A stretch of 12,176 nt of DNA. Origin: RBG-16-66-20 sp049651845. Its GTDB lineage: Bacteria > Pseudomonadota > Gammaproteobacteria > Burkholderiales > SG8-39. The notes beneath the pieces are model-generated. The model searched no databases. It saw only the letters and a program-made list of their open reading frames with translations, and was not told the origin of the DNA. The stretch covers positions 1 through 12,176 of the forward strand of contig JBASCW010000071.1 of the NCBI GenBank assembly GCA_049651845.1. The letters are read 5' to 3'. This document shows positions 1 through 6,269 of the stretch, piece by piece. The position numbers and the translations under genes were made by a program. Within the stretch, counting starts at the first letter, position 1; each line of letters starts with the position of its first letter.

Positions 1-210
1 GTTGCCGGGTATAGAATCGCATTCGAGGCCTCCTTCTCGGAAAGAATGGTCGTGTCGGCAAACACGTTCTTCGATGCTAGCGTCGAGCTACCAAGCCCTC
101 CGAAAACGGGGGCCTCAATCAGTATCAGCCGGTTGTTGGCCGACGCGTTCCGCGCGGCAAAACCGGGACGTCTAGGCGCCATGGAACGTATGCTGGCGCT
201 AGCGCAGTAA
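1..210 (+). CDS. C-terminal fragment of an unrecognised protein (5' end outside the window)
   Basis: Reading frame 1 is open from the first base to a TAA at 208-210, giving 69 residues of a protein that begins upstream. The visible part contains FFDASVELPSPPKTGAS followed by an Arg/Ala/Leu-rich, probably helical tail ending MLALAQ. I do not recognise the family and assign no function. An internal ATG at 46 could start a shorter ORF, but nothing favours it. The stop lies only 14 bp before the LysR gene start on the same strand, so co-transcription is possible. Base composition is clearly less GC-rich than the centre and right of the window. The long open frame reaching the edge and the tight spacing to the next gene support coding; no domain does. 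Confidence 0.5.
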   Translation, partial: VAGYRIAFEASFSERMVVSANTFFDASVELPSPPKTGASISISRLLADAFRAAKPGRLGAMERMLALAQ

Positions 211-224
211 AAAGGCACGCAGCA

Positions 225-1142
225 ATGAACCAGCTCTCTCATGCGTCGATGGCGACGGTCCTGAATTGGGACGACCTGCGCGTCATGCTGGCCGTTGCCG
301 AGCAGCGCACACTCTCCGGCGCCGCCGCCCGTCTCCACATCAGCCATCCGACCCTGTCGCGGCGACTGCGGCGGATCGAGCAGCGGCTGGGCACTCGCCT
401 GTTTGAACGAACCCCGTCCAGTCTCCGCCTCACTGCCGCAGGCGAGGACATGCGGCGGCTGGCCGTGCGTCTGCGCGACGACATTGCGGCTCTCGAGCGC
501 CGCATTGGCGGCCGCGATACCGGCCCCGGCGGCCCGATCCGCCTTACAGCGCCCGACGCTGTATCGGAATACCTGCTCCCCGGCATCCTAGCTGACGTTT
601 GCAGGGAGCATGCAGGACTGACCATCGACCTGATCGTCTCCAACGAGGTGCTTTCGCTGGCTCAGGGTTCGGCCGATATCGCCCTGCGCGTCACCGGAAG
701 GCCCGCCGAGTCATTGCACGGGCGCCGGGTCGGCACAGTCGCCATGGCCATCTACGCGGCGCGAACGCTTCCGGTCCCCGAAACATTAGGGACTGTCACC
801 GGCATTCCTTGGGTTGGTTTCGACGCCGCGCTCGCCTGCAGCGGGCCGGGAACCTGGGTTGCCCGCAACATCCCGGAAAGCGACATCCGTTTCCGCGCGA
901 ACACCCTGCTGGGGGCCGCCCAAGCTGTCCGTTCCGGTATCGGCTGTGGACTGCTGCCCTGCTTCGTGGGCGGGTCCATCCCGGATATGGTCCGCATCGG
1001 CGCGCCGCTAGCAACCCTTTCCCTACCGCTATGGCAGCTGGTTCATCCTGAGATAGCCCGCCTGCCCAGGATTCGCCGCGCCAGCGATGCCCTGGCGGCG
1101 AAACTGAAACAGGCGGCTCCTCTGTTGACCGGCGCGCCCTAG
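225..1142 (+). CDS. LysR-family transcriptional regulator
   Basis: A 305-residue protein, the usual LTTR length. Residues ~14-73 form the winged helix-turn-helix domain, with the recognition region around residues 31-50 (SGAAARLHISHPTLSRRLRR) followed by the typical LGTRLFER and LRLTAAGE wing. A linker helix spans ~75-96, and the periplasmic-binding-like effector domain runs from ~104 to ~300. Its DIALRV segment (151-156) is standard for the family. LTTRs act as DNA-binding tetramers in the cytoplasm that sense a small ligand. The upstream sequence has no good ribosome site. The second Met (ATG at 249) sits six residues before the conserved WDDLRVMLAV segment, so either start is possible. The gene converges on the glutathione S-transferase gene, sharing CTAG across both stops, so a direct LTTR/target pair with a shared divergent promoter is not seen. 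The ligand is unknown. Confidence 0.93.
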   Translation: MNQLSHASMATVLNWDDLRVMLAVAEQRTLSGAAARLHISHPTLSRRLRRIEQRLGTRLFERTPSSLRLTAAGEDMRRLAVRLRDDIAALERRIGGRDTGPGGPIRLTAPDAVSEYLLPGILADVCREHAGLTIDLIVSNEVLSLAQGSADIALRVTGRPAESLHGRRVGTVAMAIYAARTLPVPETLGTVTGIPWVGFDAALACSGPGTWVARNIPESDIRFRANTLLGAAQAVRSGIGCGLLPCFVGGSIPDMVRIGAPLATLSLPLWQLVHPEIARLPRIRRASDALAAKLKQAAPLLTGAP

Positions 1143-1816
1143 CCGCCTGCGCCTTGCTGTATCAGCCCCGATAGATGCGAGCCGCGCTCAGCGAGATACT
1201 TCCGAAAACGCTGCGAATAATCGGACACCACCACCTGCCGGACGCTAGCGCGTTCGGCGAGCGCTGCACGATAGGCCGGCACCCGGGGCAGCCTTTTGAA
1301 GATGCCGAATTCCCCGATCCGATCGAATGTGTCGAACAATCGGAAGATCGGCGCGAACGCTGCATCGACAAGGCAGAACCGCGCGCCGGCAAAGTACGGC
1401 CCATCTCCCAGGTGGCGCTCCAGCCAGCGAAATCTGGCCTGCAGGTCGCTGCCTTTGCGCTCAAAGGCCGCCGCGTCGGGCGCCATATAGAAAGCGAAGA
1501 CGTCGGCGATGATGGCCGAGGCGAATTCCGCCCACCCGCGATGGCGGGCACGATCCAGCGGCCCAGCTGGATGCAGCGGCACCGCAGGTTCCACTTCCTC
1601 GATATATTCACAGATCACCGCCGTCTCGACGATTACCGCATCGCCCACGCGCAACAGCGGCACTTTTCCCAGCGGCGATACCTGCAGGAACCATTCCGGC
1701 TTGTTGGCGAGGTCGATATACACCCGCTCGAAAGCGATTCCTTTCTCAGCCAGCTGGATCGCGGCGCGCTGGGTATAAGGGCACAGATGGTTGCTGATCA
1801 GTTCAAAATTTGGCAT
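1139..1816 (-). CDS. Glutathione S-transferase family protein (Cys-type active site)
   Basis: A cytosolic-type GST of 225 residues from the ATG at 1816. The frame extends upstream to an ATG at 1885, but 1816 is preferred. A GGAG ribosome site lies six bases before it, the protein then begins directly with the thioredoxin-fold strand, and a promoter overlaps the extra codons. The N-terminal domain (1-~78) carries C12-P-Y-T-Q-R, the cysteine active site of omega-like and related bacterial GSTs, cis-Pro53 in KVPLL, and E64-T65, which bind the glutathione gamma-glutamyl group. The C-terminal helical domain (~88-205) has the LVDAAFAPIF capping motif. Cys-type GSTs usually perform thiol transfer, dehalogenation or reductive de-glutathionylation, including ether cleavage in aromatic catabolism. 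The actual substrate is unknown. The stop codon overlaps that of the LysR gene. Confidence 0.92.
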   Translation of the reverse strand: MPNFELISNHLCPYTQRAAIQLAEKGIAFERVYIDLANKPEWFLQVSPLGKVPLLRVGDAVIVETAVICEYIEEVEPAVPLHPAGPLDRARHRGWAEFASAIIADVFAFYMAPDAAAFERKGSDLQARFRWLERHLGDGPYFAGARFCLVDAAFAPIFRLFDTFDRIGEFGIFKRLPRVPAYRAALAERASVRQVVVSDYSQRFRKYLAERGSHLSGLIQQGAGG

Positions 1817-1836
1817 CTGAAGCTCCGCAATGAATT

Positions 1837-1854
1837 GGGTGCCCGGCGGCACCC
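1837..1854 (-). promoter_or_regulatory. Small hairpin in the GST 5' leader
   Basis: A perfect 7-bp inverted repeat, GGGTGCC (1837-1843) and GGCACCC (1848-1854), with a 4-base loop, lies between the predicted transcription start and the GST ribosome site. No U-tract follows, so it is not a classical terminator. It could modestly affect translation or mRNA stability, or be chance in GC-rich DNA. Confidence 0.25.
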
Positions 1855-1865
1855 GCGCGCCTACT

Positions 1866-1894
1866 ACAATAGCGAGCGCCTTCATGAATGAAAA
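1866..1894 (-). promoter_or_regulatory. Probable sigma70 promoter of the GST gene
   Basis: On the minus strand a TTTTCA hexamer (1894-1889; 4 of 6 to TTGACA) is separated by exactly 17 bases from TATTGT (1871-1866; 4 of 6 to TATAAT). This predicts a transcript starting near 1859 with a leader of about 43 nt before the GST ATG. It would place the in-frame upstream ATG (1885) inside the promoter, in agreement with the shorter GST start. Assignment is by hexamer match and spacing only. Confidence 0.45.
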
Positions 1895-1995
1895 TGGAAA
1901 GTTTTTTCAGCTTGCTGTGCAGAAATGTTCAGGCATCGCGCCCGCATGACCGTGCCGCCTAAACTGGCGGTGGTGCCGGACGCGGAACCTCACTC

Positions 1996-2105
1996 GATAA
2001 AGTGGACACCTCGACCTAACGATTGAGGAGGTGTTCATGGCAGCACCGGTTGGGCCGAAGGAGGTTCACCGCTACTCGCTGGAGTTCAAGATTCAGGCTG
2101 TGCGG
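1996..2105 (+). mobile_element. Probable remnant of an IS3-family insertion sequence (left end plus start of orfA)
   Basis: From the ATG at 2037 the encoded sequence includes RYSLEFKIQAVR (residues 12-23 of this frame), closely resembling the start of IS3-family OrfA proteins, where a helix-turn-helix normally follows. Similarity stops at about 2105 and no other transposase sequence is present in the window. Upstream, 1996-2036 holds a short non-coding leader with a very strong ribosome site, as would be expected between an IS terminal repeat and orfA. The stretch around GTGGACACC (2002-2010) could be the terminal repeat, but I cannot confirm it. The remainder of the element appears to be deleted. 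No matching right end or target duplication is visible. Confidence 0.45.
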
Positions 2106-2291
2106 GGCAAGTACTACAGGCGCCTGCTGAAGGAGGGGTCCAACGTCGTAGTGCTGGATCGCGACGTCGCCAAGGCGTTCCCTGACTCGGCCGCCGTCAA
2201 CAAGGCGCTGAGATCCGTACTTCAGAAGAACCGCCCGCGACGGTTAGCGACGCGTCCCGCAAGGACTCGCGCAAAGATGGCGCGCGCCTAG
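2037..2291 (+). CDS. Chimeric small ORF: OrfA N-terminus joined to a small 'GKYY...NVVVLD' protein
   Basis: An 84-residue ORF starting at ATG 2037 behind a near-perfect AGGAGGT ribosome site (2026-2032, 4 bases before the ATG). A GTG two codons upstream overlaps that site and is unlikely. Residues 1-23 look like an IS3-family OrfA start. Residues 24-~65 (GKYYRR, then NVVVLDRDVAKAFPDS and VNKALR) look like the C-terminal half of a widespread small protein often found beside toxin genes, where I would expect GTNVVVLDPDVAxxFPDSxxVNEALR. The tail (66-84) is Arg/Ala-rich. The junction falls near 2103-2106, at V-R/G-K. The simplest reading is an IS insertion followed by deletion that left the small protein in frame with a mobile-element start. 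No toxin partner is visible. The stop shares CTAG with the ligJ stop on the other strand. Whether it is functional is unknown. Confidence 0.5.
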   Translation: MAAPVGPKEVHRYSLEFKIQAVRGKYYRRLLKEGSNVVVLDRDVAKAFPDSAAVNKALRSVLQKNRPRRLATRPARTRAKMARA

Positions 2292-3274
2292 CGCTTGAAG
2301 CGCGGGTAGACCTTCCTCGCGTTGTCTTCGAAGATCTTCTTCTTGTCGGCGGCTGAGAGCCCGGCCGCGTTCTCGATGTAGCGCTTGGTGTCGTCGTAGT
2401 GGTGACCTGTTTCGGGGTCGATGCCGCGCACCGCGCCGACCATCTCGGAGGCGAACAAGATGTTGTCGGCCGGGATCACCTTCAGCAGCAGGTCGATGCC
2501 GGGCTGGTGATAGACGCAGGTGTCGAAGTAGACGTTCTTCAGCAGGTGGTCCTTGAGCGGCGGCTTCTTCATGTCCTGCGCGAGGCCGCGGTAGCGGCCC
2601 CAGTGGTAGGGCACGGCGCCGCCGCCGTGCGGGATCACGAACTTGAGCGTGGGGAAGTCCTTGAACAGGTCGCCCTGGATGAGCTGCATGAACGTCGTGG
2701 TGTCGGCGTTGATGTAGTGCGCGCCCGTGAAGTGGAACGCCGGGTTGCAGGACGAGCTCACGTGCACCATCGCCGGCACGTCGAGCTCCGCCATCTTCTC
2801 GTAGAGCGGGTACCACCACTTGTCGGTGAGCGGCGCTTCCTTCCACCAGCCGCCCGAGGGGTCCGGGTTGAGGTTGCAGCCGATGAAGCCGAGCTCCTTG
2901 ACGCAGCGCTCGAGCTCCGCGGCGCAGTCGGCGGGCGGCACGCCGGGCGACTGCGGCAGCTGGCACACGGGCGCGAAGTTCTGCGGATACAGGCTGCAGA
3001 CGCGGTGGATGAGGTCGTTGCACACGCGCGACCAGGCGCGGCTCACCGCCGCGTCGCCCACGTGGTGCTCCATCGAGCCCGCGCGCGGCGAGAAGAAGGT
3101 GAGGTCCGAGCCGCGCTCGCGCTGCAGCTTGAGCTGCGCGCCTTCGAGCGAATCGCGGATCGCCTGGTCAGAAATCTTCAGCGCATCGGGCTTCTGGCCT
3201 GCGACCTGCTTCTTCCGCCAGTCCCAGAGCGCCTGCGGCGCCGTCGTGAAATGGCCGTGGATGTCGACGATCAC
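2288..3274 (-). CDS. ligJ: 4-oxalomesaconate hydratase (LigJ-type amidohydrolase)
   Basis: A 328-residue amidohydrolase-superfamily enzyme that matches LigJ of Sphingobium SYK-6 (about 341 residues) along its whole length as I recall that sequence. LigJ hydrates 4-oxalomesaconate to 4-carboxy-4-hydroxy-2-oxoadipate in the protocatechuate 4,5-cleavage pathway, using Zn2+, in the cytoplasm. The metal-binding D4-I-H6-G-H8 lies at the N-terminus. H171 (MVHVSSSCN), H216 (VIPHGGGA) and E277 (FASEMVGA) correspond to LigJ H178, H223 and E284 with a constant offset of seven. The start is GTG at 3274, overlapping the upstream membrane-protein stop as GTGA, with only a weak ribosome site, so translation is probably coupled. 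No other protocatechuate 4,5-pathway gene (ligAB, ligC, ligI, ligU, ligK) is in the window, so it may serve a related substrate. Confidence 0.9.
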   Translation of the reverse strand: MIVDIHGHFTTAPQALWDWRKKQVAGQKPDALKISDQAIRDSLEGAQLKLQRERGSDLTFFSPRAGSMEHHVGDAAVSRAWSRVCNDLIHRVCSLYPQNFAPVCQLPQSPGVPPADCAAELERCVKELGFIGCNLNPDPSGGWWKEAPLTDKWWYPLYEKMAELDVPAMVHVSSSCNPAFHFTGAHYINADTTTFMQLIQGDLFKDFPTLKFVIPHGGGAVPYHWGRYRGLAQDMKKPPLKDHLLKNVYFDTCVYHQPGIDLLLKVIPADNILFASEMVGAVRGIDPETGHHYDDTKRYIENAAGLSAADKKKIFEDNARKVYPRFKR

Positions 3275-3939
3275 GTTGTCGCGGCTGCCGTCCTGGTCCT
3301 GTTTTCGAGCAGGTACTTGAAGCCGATCGCCAGGGCGTGCAGCGTGCAGTAGAACGCCCCGGCGATGGCGGGCGGGTTGGTGGTGACGAGACCCACCCAG
3401 GGCACTTCGCGGTCCCAGTACCAGTTGCCGAGCGTGGTGCCGTAGAGCTCGAGCGTGAGCGTGAGCACGAACGAGCTCGCGAACAGGCGCGCGTGCGAGG
3501 GCAGCGACAGCACCGAGACCGCGAGCAGCAGGTACAGCGGCACGGCCAGCGTGTCGAGGCCGTAGATCGCGGCGAGGACCGTATAGGCACCCGCGCCGCC
3601 GAGGATCGCCCGCGCCGCCGCCTCCGGCATGCGCTGGCTGAGCCCGAGGCCGAGCATCAGCATCAGCGCGTGCCCGGGCGGCACGAACAGCGGCACGTTG
3701 CCCAGGCGGTAGGTGTACAGGCCCCAGACCAGCGACAGGAACAGCTCGCCGGCGGTGGCGATCGCGATGCAGGCGAGGTAGAAGCGCCGTTCGCGCGCCG
3801 GTAGCGGCCAGATCAGCGCCAACGTCAGCGCCCAGACCAGCGCGCCGATCGCGAGCTGGCCGGGAATGTCTACGTGGATGTCAGCCCACAGGCCGAGCGC
3901 CAGGATGGCGACGGCCGCGAGCACCAGCGCGGGCTTCAT
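3271..3939 (-). CDS. Polytopic membrane protein of unknown function (about 7 TM helices)
   Basis: A 222-residue, strongly hydrophobic protein. Predicted membrane segments lie at roughly 2-20, 28-46, 53-75, 88-103, 110-128, 130-147, 152-170 and 184-208, so seven or eight helices. Charged or aromatic patches that look conserved-type are GELFLSLVWGLYTYR (64-78), PPGHALM (87-93) and ELYGTTLGNWYWDREVPW (164-181). I do not recognise a named family; acidic and tryptophan residues inside helices suggest an enzyme or cofactor-binding membrane protein rather than a simple anchor. The start must be ATG 3939 because an in-frame TGA sits only two codons upstream (3945-3943). This ATG and its only possible ribosome site (GAGG, one base away) are inside a perfect inverted repeat. 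The stop overlaps the ligJ start. Confidence 0.8.
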   Translation of the reverse strand: MKPALVLAAVAILALGLWADIHVDIPGQLAIGALVWALTLALIWPLPARERRFYLACIAIATAGELFLSLVWGLYTYRLGNVPLFVPPGHALMLMLGLGLSQRMPEAAARAILGGAGAYTVLAAIYGLDTLAVPLYLLLAVSVLSLPSHARLFASSFVLTLTLELYGTTLGNWYWDREVPWVGLVTTNPPAIAGAFYCTLHALAIGFKYLLENRTRTAAATT

Positions 3940-3969
3940 GCCTCATAGCATAAGGCATGAAGCCCGCGC
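3927..3969 (-). promoter_or_regulatory. Perfect 17-bp inverted repeat sequestering a start codon
   Basis: Arms 3927-3943 and 3953-3969 are exact reverse complements with a 9-base loop (3944-3952). On the minus-strand transcript the stem begins 5 nt after the bactofilin stop (3977-3975). Its second arm contains AGGC-ATG-AAG, the start codon of the membrane-protein gene. The stem is GC-rich and should be very stable. No T-tract follows, so it is not a standard intrinsic terminator. It may act as an mRNA 3'-end stabiliser for the bactofilin transcript, as a translational gate for the membrane protein and coupled ligJ, or as a protein-binding palindrome. The loop also contains TATGCT, a weak -10-like hexamer. 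Confidence 0.7.
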
Positions 3970-3974
3970 CGGCC

Positions 3975-4463
3975 TCACACGGGCTGGACGCGTTTCGCCT
4001 GCAGGCCGCCGGGCTGCGACTTGTCGAGCACGCTGAGATCGCCCGCAAGCTCGGCGCCTTCCTCGACCTTGATGCGCGCGTAGCGCACCTTGCCCGAGAC
4101 CCGGCCGGTGCCGTGCACCACGAGCTGCTTGCGCACGGTGAGCTCGCCCTCGAGCCGGCCGTGGATCTCGGCGTTGTCCACCGCCACGGTGCCGCTGAAC
4201 ACGCCCTTCTCGGTGATCTCGAGCACGCGCGCATCGAGCGTCGCCTCGATGCGCCCTTCGACCTGCAGCGTGTCGCAGTCGTTGATCTCCACGCCCTTCA
4301 TCTTGATGTCGGGCCCGACCACCAAGCGCGCCTCCTTGCGGTGCTCGGACTTTTCGGCGGGCCTGGGCGCCTCGGGCGCGGGCGTGGGCGTGGGCGAGGG
4401 CGGCATCAGCCCGCGCGCGGGAGCGGGATCCGGGCCACGGAAGAAGCTGTTCTTTTGCAGCAT
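3975..4463 (-). CDS. Bactofilin family polymer-forming cytoskeletal protein
   Basis: A 162-residue protein. Residues 1-~45 are a low-complexity Pro/Ala-rich tail (SPTPTPAPEAPRP). Residues ~46-150 form the bactofilin (DUF583) right-handed beta-helix, with alternating hydrophobic short strands and Gly turns such as VEGRIEATLDARVLEI, VFSGTVAVDNAEIHG and LEGELTVRKQLVVHGTG. Bactofilins self-assemble into filaments without nucleotide and scaffold cell-wall or polar machinery at the cytoplasmic face of the membrane. A good AGGAGA ribosome site precedes the ATG. The gene lies 103 bp downstream of the deacylase-like gene on the same strand and is followed immediately by the 17-bp hairpin. Its position in a catabolic cluster has no obvious functional explanation. 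Confidence 0.88.
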   Translation of the reverse strand: MLQKNSFFRGPDPAPARGLMPPSPTPTPAPEAPRPAEKSEHRKEARLVVGPDIKMKGVEINDCDTLQVEGRIEATLDARVLEITEKGVFSGTVAVDNAEIHGRLEGELTVRKQLVVHGTGRVSGKVRYARIKVEEGAELAGDLSVLDKSQPGGLQAKRVQPV

Positions 4464-4566
4464 CGAGGTTCTCCTGGTGAAGGTTCAAGGTGAACCGCAA
4501 TGCAGTGTTCGTGCCCGACTTCGGCGCCAGCGCAATCAAGCACTTGGCGGCGCGCTCGTCGCCGGG

Positions 4567-6249
4567 CTACGACAGGAATTCGCGCAGCACCCGGCCCGGA
4601 AGCCGCGCGGGCGGTGCCGCGCCGCGCGCATCTGCAATGCGCATGCCGTTCACCCACACGCCGTGCACGCCGCTCGCGGGCGTGACCAGCCGCGCGCCCC
4701 CGCCGGGCAGGTCGTGCACGCGTTTTTTCGCGCCGCGATTGACCGTTTTCGGGTCGAAGAGCAGCAGGTCGGCGTGGTAGCCGGCCTTGAGCGCGCCGCG
4801 GCCCGCAATGCCGAACACCGAGGCCGGGTGCGAGGTGATCTTGCGCACCGCTTCTTCGAGCGCGAGCACGCCAAGCTCGCGCACCCAATGGCCCAGCAGG
4901 TGCAGGCCGAAGCCGGCGTCGTTGAACAGCGTCAGATGCGCGCCCGCATCCGACAGCGAAACGAGCGAATGCGGGTGCCGCAGCATCTCGGCGACGGCCT
5001 TCTGGTCCGAGTTCAGCAGCAGCGCGCTGAACTCGGTGTCCAGGTCCTCGGCGATCGCGAGATCCAGCATCGCGTCGAGCGGATCGGCGCCGGTGGCGCG
5101 CGCCATCTCGGCGACGGTCGCCTGCTGCCACTGGCCGTGCTCGGGCCGGCGCACGTTCTCGACGTAGACCTTGTCCCATTCGCCGTTGAAGAGCCGCACG
5201 CCCGCTGCTGGGTTCTGAATTTCCTCTCGTACTCTTTTCCTGAATTCAGGATCTCGAAGCTGAGCCTTGTAGGACTCGTTCTTCAACGAAAGGGCCGGCT
5301 TCCACGCCGCGAGGCCCTCGAAGACGTAGGGCGAGCGCAACGTGAAGTCCATGGTGAGCGGGCAGCAGGAGACCGCGCCGAGCAGCCTGCGCCCGCGCCG
5401 GTTGGCCGCCGCGATGTTCTCGAGATCCTCGAACACGCCGCGCGGGTTGGTGTTGTTGTGCAACAGCGCGGCCACGACCACCGGACGGCCGCAGGCCGCC
5501 GCCAGCTCCTCGAGGAACTCCACCTTCGTCTGGCCGCCCTTGGTGAGCATGAACACGCCGCGCCCGGCCTCCTTCAGGCAGCCCACCAGCGCGCGCAGCT
5601 CCGCGTCGTCGGCGAGCCGCGAGGGCATCGGGATGCCGCCGTGGCCGTTGTGGTTGGGCGAGGTCGAGGTCGCGAAGCCCACCGCGCCCGCGCGCACGCC
5701 GCCGAGAACGATGTCCTTCATCTTCTCGACTTCGGCCGCGGTCGCGGCGCGCCTGGGGGCATCTTCGCCCATCACGTAGGTGCGCACCGAGGAATGGCCC
5801 ACGAAGCCGGCGACGTTGATCGCCACGCCCTGGCGCTCGAGCATGGCGAAGAACTCGGGCACCGACTCGAAGTCCCAGCGCGTACCCGCCTTGAGCACCT
5901 CCAGCGACATGCCTTCGACCTGCGTGAGGTTCCTGAGGATCAGCTCGCGGTCGGCGGGCCGGCAGGGCGCGATGGTGAAGCCGCAGTTGCCGATCACCGC
6001 CGTGGTCACGCCGAGCGAGGAAGAGGGCGAGGCGAGCGGATCCCAGGTGAGCTGCGCGTCGTAGTGCGTGTGGTTGTCGATGATGCCCGGCATCAAGGCC
6101 AGGCCATCGGCGTTCAGGGTTTCCTTGTATCGCTCTTTCGCCTTTCCGATTTCAACGATTTTTCCATCGGCAAGCCCCAAATCCCCCCGTACCGGCGGCG
6201 AACCCAGGCCGTCGAGCAGCAGGGCGTTTCGAATGACCAGATCGTGCAT
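4567..6249 (-). CDS. Amidohydrolase family protein, N-acyl-D-amino-acid deacylase-like
   Basis: A 560-residue metallo-amidohydrolase. The N-terminal beta-sandwich strand (LVIRNALLLDGLG, DGKIVEIG) leads into the metal site H60-T-H62-Y-D64. The VIGNCGF segment (86-92) includes the Cys that bridges zinc in D-aminoacylases. H264 (ALLHNN) and D434 (LSDAGAH) fit later barrel ligands, and the C-terminus returns to the sandwich (GYHADLLLFDP). The canonical YxTHxR segment that supplies another His ligand in D-aminoacylase is replaced by GVFMLTKGG (231-239). The family's Gly-Leu-x-Tyr motif is replaced by FATSTSPNHNGHGG (192-205). The substrate is therefore probably not a simple N-acyl-D-amino acid. 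The start ATG 6249 has GAGG only one base away. It is divergent from the SDR gene with a 20-bp gap and heads the minus-strand block. Confidence 0.85.
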   Translation of the reverse strand: MHDLVIRNALLLDGLGSPPVRGDLGLADGKIVEIGKAKERYKETLNADGLALMPGIIDNHTHYDAQLTWDPLASPSSSLGVTTAVIGNCGFTIAPCRPADRELILRNLTQVEGMSLEVLKAGTRWDFESVPEFFAMLERQGVAINVAGFVGHSSVRTYVMGEDAPRRAATAAEVEKMKDIVLGGVRAGAVGFATSTSPNHNGHGGIPMPSRLADDAELRALVGCLKEAGRGVFMLTKGGQTKVEFLEELAAACGRPVVVAALLHNNTNPRGVFEDLENIAAANRRGRRLLGAVSCCPLTMDFTLRSPYVFEGLAAWKPALSLKNESYKAQLRDPEFRKRVREEIQNPAAGVRLFNGEWDKVYVENVRRPEHGQWQQATVAEMARATGADPLDAMLDLAIAEDLDTEFSALLLNSDQKAVAEMLRHPHSLVSLSDAGAHLTLFNDAGFGLHLLGHWVRELGVLALEEAVRKITSHPASVFGIAGRGALKAGYHADLLLFDPKTVNRGAKKRVHDLPGGGARLVTPASGVHGVWVNGMRIADARGAAPPARLPGRVLREFLS

Positions 6250-6260
6250 GCCTCTATACT
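6233..6260 (+). promoter_or_regulatory. Candidate promoter for the SDR gene giving a near-leaderless mRNA
   Basis: TATACT (6255-6260, 5 of 6 to the -10 consensus) stands out in GC-rich DNA. It is preceded at 16 bases by ATGACC (6233-6238, 4 of 6 to TTGACA). Transcription would begin about 7 bases further on, around 6267, only about three bases before the SDR ATG (6270). That ATG has no ribosome site. The -35 would lie inside the first codons of the divergent amidohydrolase gene. The reverse strand of the same 20-bp gap carries TAGTAT six bases before the amidohydrolase ATG, so the gap may be bidirectional. Confidence 0.4.
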
Positions 6261-6269
6261 ACGCAGCCC

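Noticed and set aside
1817..1885. Longer GST start at ATG 1885
   Set aside because: The added 23 residues are not part of the thioredoxin fold, have no ribosome site, and overlap a plausible promoter. ATG 1816 has GGAG at good spacing.
2399..3352. A 317-codon plus-strand open frame over ligJ
   Set aside because: It is the antisense frame of ligJ, with a Val/Arg/Ala/His-dominated translation and no recognisable motif.
3927..3969. Intrinsic terminator for the bactofilin gene
   Set aside because: The stem is strong, but no U-tract follows the second arm and the next gene's start codon lies within it, so I list it as a regulatory inverted repeat instead.
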